This document shows positions 56,492-64,000 of a DNA stretch of 64,000 bases, piece after piece. The stretch is from Topomyia yanbarensis (Eukaryota > Arthropoda > Insecta > Diptera > Culicidae). Each line of letters starts with the position of its first letter. The first letter of the stretch is position 1. The stretch spans positions 9,920,001 through 9,984,000 of the forward strand of contig NC_080672.1 of the NCBI RefSeq assembly GCF_030247195.1, written 5' to 3'. The notes under the pieces were generated by a model. The model was not told the origin of the DNA and searched no databases. It was given only the letters and a program-made list of their open reading frames with translations. A program made the translations under genes and the position numbers.

Positions 56492-56724
56492 CATATTAAA
56501 TTTGCAAAAGGGCGAATACGATTTGTAAACAAACTTTTATTTTGATGGTTTCTCTAGTAAATTATACTGTTATTTCAAAGCAGGAAACATTTGAAATTAC
56601 TTCTACGAAGGGTAAAAATTTACATTAACGCATATTTTTCATGAAATTTCACTCTGCAGCAGACTAATGAGCGAAACAAGTTTGCTTACAAAAACACTTT
56701 CGCTCTTTTGACGAATTAATATTG
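56492..56724. mobile_element. MITE, 230-bp family, copy 3
   Basis: It is nearly identical in length and sequence to the copy at 13737-13966, including the GCATATTAAATTTGCAAAAG end and the ACTCTGCAGCAGACTAATGA middle. Confidence 0.85.
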
Positions 56725-58394
56725 AGTTGTCCTAGATCCAATCAGGGTGGTCGATCATGCAGGTCAGAACCTGATTCCGATCAGTTCACGGATGAATAAC
56801 CTGCAAATAGAAAAGGTTACAGAAGATCGCCTAAAATTTCAATATGCTTCTTACTAGAGTTTTGAAAACCAAATTTTTTTTGACCAAATTATCAAACGGG
56901 ACGCCATGATGACAAAAATTCAATGCACGAAAAAATGAAGAACGTCATTTTTTAGTAAAATTGAATGATAAAAAAAACCATAACTTTATTATTACAGTAA
57001 ACAATGCGGTTAACTATTACAAATGTTGTAAATGCATTGTTTCTACAACCAATGCTGACGTGCTTTTCTGTCCGGGCTCTCCTAGGTTAACGGTATTGCA
57101 AACATCATTAAGCATCAGTTTTAAAGAACCTCTGGCAGACAACTGCTTTAAGATGGCTACTGCATTATGCCTCGATAGTGGTGCATCGAGGAAACCGAGA
57201 GGACTCATGGGCCTTTTTTAGCCTGTGCACATTGGCGTGGCCGATTGGCGGGTCACGATGGGATCATTTTTTCTGTGGGCTGTGTTTGCACACATTGTTC
57301 AACAGCTTAATGGCAGTGTTTGTGAACACGGCTCGCAGTGGGAATCATTGTGTGTCGATGTATCTGTCGATTTCGTCAACGTGCGCAGGTGAAATAAATT
57401 TTTTTAAAGCTGTTGTGTTGTAATAATTGTAGTTTGTAGTACTAGTGTACAATTGTTATGTGCTAGTCGTATGTCTATCTGTGTATGTGTTCGTTTGAGT
57501 ATTTGTTACAGATGCGTCGGGGAATGGATGCAGAACTGGCGTATATGATAGAATAGTCAGTCATCCTTCCTGGGATTCGTTGGTCAATTTTTACCGGTAT
57601 TCAATTCGTGCATTCGATTAGATTCATTCGGGAAGATCGGATTGGATAAATTAAGATACGATTAATTTACCGATGCACGTGAATCATTCATTCCCGGTCA
57701 GCATAGCATGAAAAACTTCAAACGGAATACAATTGTCGTTAATGGTAAATAATGATCATTTGCTAGCATTTAGACAATTTTAAGTAGTTTGATTGAATGT
57801 TACATGTGTTCTCTTCTTCTACTTCATTACTGTTTTTTTCTTGTATTTCTAGTACTTTGCTTTTCCACTACTCATGTGTACCTAAAAATGATATCAATCA
57901 ATTTATACGCTTCTACTTAATGTCTTTCCTTTTTCTTTATTCAGCATGTTATTTTCTCTTTTATTAAATTAGATCCATACTAACACTCACACAATAAATT
58001 GCTTATTCTCTTACATACACTTACAATCTCTCTCATTCCAAACGTACAAACGCGGCCTTCGCGGTAACACAAACCTGGTCACAAACGCAAACACCCGCGA
58101 TCTCGCCAACATTAATATACCCTGGTAATTAGGCGAACATTTTGGCACATATAAATTTATAAACGCGATCTCAAGCATTAACTCACCGCTCGCGCGATCA
58201 TGAATCGGTCACGTCCGGAAGTTTCTACCCTCGGTACTAGCAGCCTAGACTCATGCCTTCAATTGGGACCAATCAAAAAAATATATTCATATTCACTAGA
58301 CAACACGTTATATGGCGACATGACCGGGACTCTAGTGATATGGAGGATCTCACTTTCTTCTGGCATCTGAACCGTACACCGAAACTCTTTGCTC

Positions 58395-59270
58395 TGACAG
58401 TCGGACTGCCCTAAAAGCACTTAGTTCGACAGATTCGAGATCGAAATTAGCAATCGCATGTCGAACTCAAGTCGAAGAACTTAGCATTTCCAATGCTATC
58501 TACCTTCTGTGGGTGCCCAGTCATTCCGGTATTACTGTAAATGCATGGGCGGACGAATAGCGGGCACTGCGACTGACTTCGTTGGTTCAGAATCAGTTCT
58601 ACCACTTTCGATAAATTGGATAAAGCAGAGGATTCGCTCCTGTGCTGCATCCGAACATGCCACCCAGTGGGGTAGCTTGCAAACTTACGTTCAAACAAGG
58701 ACTTTACTGCCGGACATGAGTCCGAAAAAGTCGAAGAATTTGTTGCATTTTTTCAAGCACAACTGCAGTATTCTAGTCACGGCACTGCCTGGACATTGCA
58801 AACTCAATTATCACATGGCTCTATTCAGCGTGCTTAGTATTATTCGTGCGATCTCTGTGAATCCGATTACGGAACATCATGCCCAGCAGTAATGCAATTG
58901 CGTATCCGGATTTTCGGTTCTCCATATATAGAGCTGAAACTCAAGGATGTGCTGTTGTTCCTAACCCAGTGTGGAAAAAGTTTAAGGCATATTTGAATTA
59001 CAATATCTTTTCGGGGGTATAGTCGTTCTGTTATCTCAAAATCCCCTCGGGGGTGTTGATATATCTGCTCGCTGTTTAAATGAAAATTCCTCCGGAGGTT
59101 GAAAGTTTTAGTGCAGAATGCTCTGTTTTAATTGTTCTGTGTCGTTGTTTTCCTTATCCCCAACATTACCACTTCCCCAATCCTTCCCATTAGGAAAATG
59201 ATGAAAAGACGATTCATGGTAAGGCACAAATCTCCGATCAACATGGGGAACGTGCCATTTGAGCCAGACG
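58395..59270 (+). pseudogene. LINE RNase H and C-terminal relic
   Basis: The plus strand reads SDSRTALKALSSTDSRSKLA, then YLLWVPSHSGITVNAWADE, the RNase H motifs of a LINE ORF2. Broken frames follow, with a C-terminal region (ATQWGSLQTYVQTRTLLPDM, GHCKLNYHM). Several frameshifts are present. A CCCCTCGGGGG-type 3' UTR follows. Confidence 0.8.
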
Positions 59271-59503
59271 CTACTCATTCCTGATTCCACGGTACGCGCG
59301 CGATCATTCTAGAACACACGCGAATATGCGAGAGGCACACGGTTTTAATATAGAATTTACACATGCGAAGTTACGTACACGTTAACACACGCGACATACA
59401 AACGCAGACGCGATCGAACACGTTAACGTACAAATGCTCGAACCCTTCGCGATGATACACGCGATCGCGATGTCCCTACGCCCGCACATATCTGAACCGT
59501 ACA

Positions 59504-61807
59504 TTTTTTTTTTATCTTAAATACGTTTATTTAGGCCCAAATGCTTTAGCTTAACGAGGCCGATAATTCATTTTTTTTTTTAATTACATGTCACATGTTA
59601 GTGGGGGAAAGGAAAGCCGTATTTAGGGGCGGCTTGCTCCCCTCTTATGTAAGTAAAGGAAAAAGGTAGGAAGTGGGATACATATTGTGTAATTGACATC
59701 GTCGTTTGCTGATTGATCATTGTGGCGGATATGCACACTTTGTTGTAGTGTTGTAGTTTCCAGCCTGTAATCGCAGGGGCGAGGGGAGGGTCGATATTTC
59801 GGATAATTATTGGCACTCTGATACTGTCATGATGTTCTCTATATCATCTGCATGTGAGGTATGTCATGATGTTCTGGGTAGACGGTTATCAAGAAGGGTA
59901 TGCACCGAAGACTCGTGAAGCAATGCCATATTGTAGATACAGGGATAGGTTGGTGAGATTCTACTGTGAATGAGAGAGGGGAAAATGTATTAAACTTGGA
60001 CATCAATGGTTTTCAAAAAGATATAGATAAGAAAAATATAGGGGTGGTCACGGCTTGCCAGGACGTCCCGGACTGGCACATAGGGTGATCTACCTCGGGC
60101 CCGAAGGGAATCTATTAGTTGGGACCTGGCAACACAGTACTCTGCGCACAGCCAAACAACATGCTCGATGTCGTGGTAGCCGTTCTCACAAACACAATGA
60201 TTACTTTCAGCAAGCCCTATACGACGGAGATGCGCGTCAAACGAGTAATGGTTGGACATGATCCTTGACATCGTACGAATAAAGTCCCGGTTCACATCCA
60301 ACCCCTTAAACCAAGCATTCGTTGATACCTTCGGGATAATGGAATGTAGCCACCGTCCCAGATGCCCATTGCTCCATGAGGTTTGCCAACTATCGAGCGT
60401 CCTCTGACGAGAGATACTGAAAAATTCGTTGAAGCAAATTGGTCTTTCGTAAGTGTCGCCTTCTAATGCGCCCACCTTGGCTAAAGAGTCCGCCTTCTCA
60501 TTGCCCGCAATAGAACAATGTGACGGGACCCAAACCAAGGTAATCTGGTAAGATTTTTCAGATAAAGCACTCAGATATTCCCGTATTTTCCCCAGGAAAT
60601 ACGGTGAGTGCTTTCCAGGCTTCGCCGCACGGATGGCCTCAATGGAGCTGAGACTATCCGAAACGATGAAGTAATGGTCTGAGGGCAGGGTGTCAATGAT
60701 CCCGAGAGTATACTGAATGGCAGCTAATTCTGCGACGTAAATTGAAGCAGGATCATTGAGTTTGAATGAGGCAGCAAGATTTTCGTTGAAGATACCGAAG
60801 CCTGTGGACCCGTTGAGAATTGATCCGTCAGTGTAGAACATTTTGGCGCAGTCGACTTGATGGTATTTGTTAAAGAAAATATTTGGGACCACTTGTGGGC
60901 GAATATGATCCGGAATTCCACAAATCTCTTCCTTCATGGATGTATCGAAAAATACAGTGTGATCAGAAGTATCTAAGAGATGAGCACGGTTGACGTTATA
61001 CGTAGATGAATTGATGTTCTGTGCCATGTAATCGAAGTACAAGGACATGAATCGGGTCTGAGAATTAAGCTCGACAAGCCTTTCGCAATTTGCAATCACC
61101 AATGGGTTCAGAATATCGCATCGAATGAGTAATCGATATGAGAGGTCCCAAAATCGATTTTTCAGAGGAAGAACGCCCGCCAGCACTTCGAGACTCATCG
61201 TATGGGTCGAGTGCATGCAACCCAAGGCAATACGCAAGCAACGATACTGGATTCGCTCCAGTTTGATGAAATGTATGTTCGCAGCAGAGCGAAAGCAGAA
61301 ACATCCGTACTCCAACACTGATAATATCGTTGTTTGGTACAGCCTGATTAGGTCTCCTGGATGGGCACCCCACCATGTTCCAGTTATTGTACGGAAAAAG
61401 TTGATCCTTTGTTGGCACTTCTGTTTCAGATACCTAATGTGACATCCCCAGGTACCTTTAGAGTCGAACCATACCCCGAGATATTTGAATGTTGAAGCCT
61501 GAGCAATAGTTTGATCCATTAATTGAAGCTGTAGTTGCGCTGGTTCACGCTTTCTAGAAAATACGACTAGCTCAGTTTTTTCCGTGGAGAACTCGATACC
61601 CAGCTGGAGAGCCCAAGCAGACAAATTGTCCAAGGTATCTTGCAGTGGTCCTTGCAAGTCGACGGCTTTAGGACCTGTAATAGAGACCACACCGTCATCT
61701 GCAAGCTGCCTTAGCGTGCAGGAATTGACAAGACATTCGTCAATGTCATTCACGTAAAAATTGTAGAGGAGAGGGCTTAGACATGAGCCCTGGGGAAGGT
61801 CCATGTA
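59504..61807 (-). mobile_element. 5'-truncated I-like LINE with target duplication
   Basis: TGAACCGTACA occurs at both junctions (59493-59503 and 61808-61818); the duplication may be up to 13 bases because it runs into the T-rich 3' tail. The 5' end is cut inside RT, the usual outcome of incomplete reverse transcription. It interrupts the CG-rich repeat, whose continuation is seen on either side. Confidence 0.9.
59990..61807 (-). CDS. ORF2 C-terminal part of the I-like LINE (RT and RNase H), partial
   Basis: About 605 residues remain. RT begins at LPQGSCLSPLLYNFYVNDID with the catalytic A-D-D in QLADDGVVS, then the thumb (TFKYLGVWFDSKGTWGCH). An RNase H domain follows: FYTDGSILNGSTGFGIF, YVAELAAIQ, FIVSDSLSS and VWVPSHCSIAGNEKADSLAK. 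The C-terminus has a CCHC-like segment (CVCENGYHDIEHVVWLC). The frame is open to the stop at 59990 but lacks the endonuclease and most of RT, so the copy is not autonomous. An ATG present in the frame comes from the target duplication and is not native. Confidence 0.9.
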   Translation of the reverse strand, partial: YMDLPQGSCLSPLLYNFYVNDIDECLVNSCTLRQLADDGVVSITGPKAVDLQGPLQDTLDNLSAWALQLGIEFSTEKTELVVFSRKREPAQLQLQLMDQTIAQASTFKYLGVWFDSKGTWGCHIRYLKQKCQQRINFFRTITGTWWGAHPGDLIRLYQTTILSVLEYGCFCFRSAANIHFIKLERIQYRCLRIALGCMHSTHTMSLEVLAGVLPLKNRFWDLSYRLLIRCDILNPLVIANCERLVELNSQTRFMSLYFDYMAQNINSSTYNVNRAHLLDTSDHTVFFDTSMKEEICGIPDHIRPQVVPNIFFNKYHQVDCAKMFYTDGSILNGSTGFGIFNENLAASFKLNDPASIYVAELAAIQYTLGIIDTLPSDHYFIVSDSLSSIEAIRAAKPGKHSPYFLGKIREYLSALSEKSYQITLVWVPSHCSIAGNEKADSLAKVGALEGDTYERPICFNEFFSISRQRTLDSWQTSWSNGHLGRWLHSIIPKVSTNAWFKGLDVNRDFIRTMSRIMSNHYSFDAHLRRIGLAESNHCVCENGYHDIEHVVWLCAEYCVARSQLIDSLRARGRSPYVPVRDVLASRDHPYIFLIYIFLKTIDVQV

Positions 61808-62671
61808 TGAACCGTACATTGAATATCACATTCAGAATCACGGCCCGCTGCAATTAGCCTTAAGCAGTGTTTTAGTGGGCGACATTGCCTGTCTCGTCTG
61901 CAATTGTAGTGCGTGATTCTGACGGGGAGCCCTTCAGCTCCAGTAGGACAACAAGCTCCACAGCTCCAGTAGGACACCTCTCGAAAAAAAAGTATGTTGC
62001 ATTGAATTTCTGATCATGTCATTGGTAAGACAGCTTCCATCTGGCACACTTTTTTAAAAAAAAAAGTTACTCAGAATTGCTCGCAATGCATGAGCATGAT
62101 AACCATACAATTTCTATTCGTTTGATTTTTTTTTTAATATTTTACCCTACCGGTCATTCGCCCATAGAGTACAATTTCTAGTGGCTACTCCGTGATTGAA
62201 CAGAACCAATCGTAACTGCACCGAGAATCAACGAATGGAGCCTGCAAGTAACTATCCATCCCCAAGAACACGTTTCTAGAATTCTATACTTTGTAATGCC
62301 AATAAGGCTACATCCATAAATGACGTAGCATGTTTAAATGATTTTCCGACGTATTCCGAGATAAATCCTTTCATGTGGTTTAATTTGGTGGCGGCGCTAG
62401 ATCGTTTGAACGTACTTCGATTTTACCGTCATCGATGTAAACGGGGATCTTGGTTTCAACGTTCCCATGTTCGACTTAGTGTTGTTCGCCATGAAATTTT
62501 CTGCCTAAGGTGTAGCTGTAAGTATACTGCAGATTAAACTGCATTTTCACTTTCAGTAACTGTTCCACGTCGTGGAGTTCAGGTCTAATATGAGTAAATC
62601 AAAATCATGTTTTCCTACTGGCAGTGTTATTTTATGTGGTTCGTTCATTTGGTTACGCATCCGGAGGTAAC

Positions 62672-62838
62672 GATATCATTTTTGTGTTTCGATTATAGAT
62701 ATTTCAACCTTAGTGTCATTCGCATCTTTTTCGGGTTAGTAAAATCTCTAACCCTATGTGCGGGGTTGGGATTAGAACCCGGGTTTAGCTGCATACAAGG
62801 CAATAGATTTACCAACTATGCTTGCTTTATATGGTTTG
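62672..62838 (-). mobile_element. tRNA-derived SINE, second copy
   Basis: The minus strand has the A-box-like TAGTTGGTAAATC, the B-box-like GGGTTCTAATCCC and the same GGGTTAGAGA / CTAACCCGAA body as the copy at 2588-2752. The A-rich tail is nearly gone, suggesting an older insertion. Confidence 0.75.
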
Positions 62839-62959
62839 TGCAGTGGATAAGCAACAACGTGGTTGATAGAATTGTTTGCTTACGGTTCCTAGCGCTCGAC
62901 TGCAGCACTGGTATATTCCGTTTCAGTGATAGAACCTGACAATCTTATCCTATACCAAT

Positions 62960-63670
62960 GTGGGGAGAGACTGGCGGGTTGAAGGTCCATTCCGTTCGAA
63001 CAGTGGTGAACTTCTGCATGAGCGTTTGTTGCGGAGGGAACTGTTATCATAAACATAAACCCACATCCGGATTACCCGTTAGTTTATCTCTACCGGATCT
63101 GTTTTGACCACTCAAAAGCCTATCGTCAACGTAGTATTGCTTCACGATGGCGCGAATTTTTTCACGTATTGTGCCGTACTCGGCGAGCAGCATGCATCGA
63201 ACGTCATTACTTGCATTACGTAGACTCTTGGGTCGCAATCTGTCTCGCTAGCCTTCTTAAAAAGCGTTGGCAATGCTTTTCTGGGATTGCATCAGCACGG
63301 AAACAAGAGATGTTAGCTGATCTGGGCCTTTTAACAAAACTGAGTTGAGCGAAACTTCGAAAGCGGTGGCTGCTGATTCCCATACTAGTCTTGTTTTATC
63401 CGGCTTTTCGGGTTGACGATCGGGAACATCGAAAGGCTCCAGATTTGAAGATCTACTTCCAACTCTTCCGCAGATAACTTGCGGATGTATCCCTTGTCGA
63501 TATTATCCTGGATTTTAGTGTTCAGCTTCCACGCCAGAAGTGAGCCCCTCTTCTTGTGGTTATCTAAGCATCACCGTCTCCGCAATTCTTTCGCTGCACT
63601 ATCTGGCAGTCACATGGTTTCGTACTTCCAGAAAAGTTCGGACTCTAAGCGACTGTCTACGAGCCGGGTG
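62960..63670 (-). pseudogene. BEL/Pao pol relic (N-terminal RT region)
   Basis: Broken minus-strand frames give GYIRKLSAEELE, the stretch just before RT in BEL/Pao pol. Further on comes IVKQYYVDDRLLSG, with the catalytic Y-V-D-D. Stops and frame changes lie between, and a long piece of RT is missing. It is distinct from the relic at 10050-11990. Confidence 0.7.
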
Positions 63671-63683
63671 AGTGGTTCTAACA

Positions 63684-63807
63684 TTAACCTTCCCGCAGTC
63701 GCGCTAGTGCACTGAGTGCACGCTCCTCTGAAAATCTAGCGAAATCGCCTTAGCGCACCAGCGGCTGCTCGTTCAGTGGGCCATTTGCGCGACTTCCGGA
63801 GGGTTAA
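63684..63807. mobile_element. short TTAA-flanked palindromic MITE
   Basis: The unit begins TTAACCTTCCCGCAGTCGCG and ends with the near complement CGCGACTTCCGGAGGGTTAA. TTAA at both ends is the target preference of piggyBac-type transposases. Length 124 bp, no coding content. Confidence 0.7.
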
Positions 63808-64000
63808 TTGTGCTCGCTGGTCTCACCTGACAGAAGTGTTGTGCTTATAAATTTTTAACCTGTCGAGGGCGAAGAAGTACGAAGTGCCCAGCATTCTACT
63901 CTTCCACACGACTACCGAAAAATAATCCAGCCGAGGCATGTAAAACAATAAGACAATCAATGGTTAAATAGATTTTCCGTTTCATGTTGTGTATAATAAC

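Larger units (their letters stand above)
57060..61985. repeat. right arm of the large inverted repeat, invaded by two LINEs
   Basis: Going right, 57060-57420 mirrors 54040-54440, 57420-57790 mirrors about 53440-54010, and 58190-58385 mirrors one CG-rich unit. Then 59280-59500 and 61810-61985 together mirror 51345-51680. The LINE at 59504-61807 and the LINE fragment at 58395-59270 account for the extra length. Confidence 0.72.

Overview
This window looks like nuclear DNA of an insect, most likely a culicine (Aedes/Culex-type) mosquito. Five spliced protein genes have insect/metazoan homologues and GT-AG introns of about 50-400 bp. The rest is dominated by transposable elements typical of mosquitoes: tRNA-derived SINEs, Ty3/gypsy and BEL/Pao LTR elements, I-like and other LINEs, and many small TIR elements (MITEs). 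The species call is inference; gene identities come from recognised motifs, since no database search was possible.

Protein genes. RABL6 (Rab-like GTPase, minus, 5414-7566) stands alone. A compact cluster follows: RpS12 (plus, 15971-16524) ends 63 bp from the stop of ZMYND10 (minus, 16588-18097), and behind ZMYND10 lies a membrane-anchored JmjC/cupin 2-oxoglutarate oxygenase (minus, 18442-19535). MANBAL/UPF0239 (plus, 39618-39941) and HMBS, the third enzyme of heme synthesis (minus, 40350-42614), sit tail to tail. Exon joins were checked for frame by hand in all five.

Mobile DNA. 0-5 kb: a 23-bp perfect hairpin, an AT-rich degenerate repeat field, SINEs and a MITE. 8-15.5 kb: nested MITEs, a tandem array, and BEL/Pao debris enclosed by inverted repeats. 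23-24.2 kb: a dead Tc1-like transposon. 24.4-29.4 kb: a very young gypsy element with identical 156-bp LTRs, a -1 frameshift signal, a 66-bp intron-like interruption of pol and a motif array in the leader. 31.7-37.3 kb: a second gypsy element killed by a 245-bp MITE. 37.3-38.3 kb: a LINE ORF1 relic.

Histone graveyard and palindrome. 45.8-49.9 kb holds decayed H3, H2B and H4 genes, some still with the histone 3' stem-loop; one H3 is split by a hAT-like insertion and the block is duplicated. 51-62 kb is a large imperfect inverted repeat with about 430-bp internal units, invaded by two LINEs. 63 kb holds another BEL/Pao relic.

The observations most worth following are: an HMBS protein carrying five Cys-Pro motifs, resembling heme-regulatory motifs, in a lineage-specific insert; the intron-like segment and leader motif array of the young gypsy element; and the decayed histone cluster.
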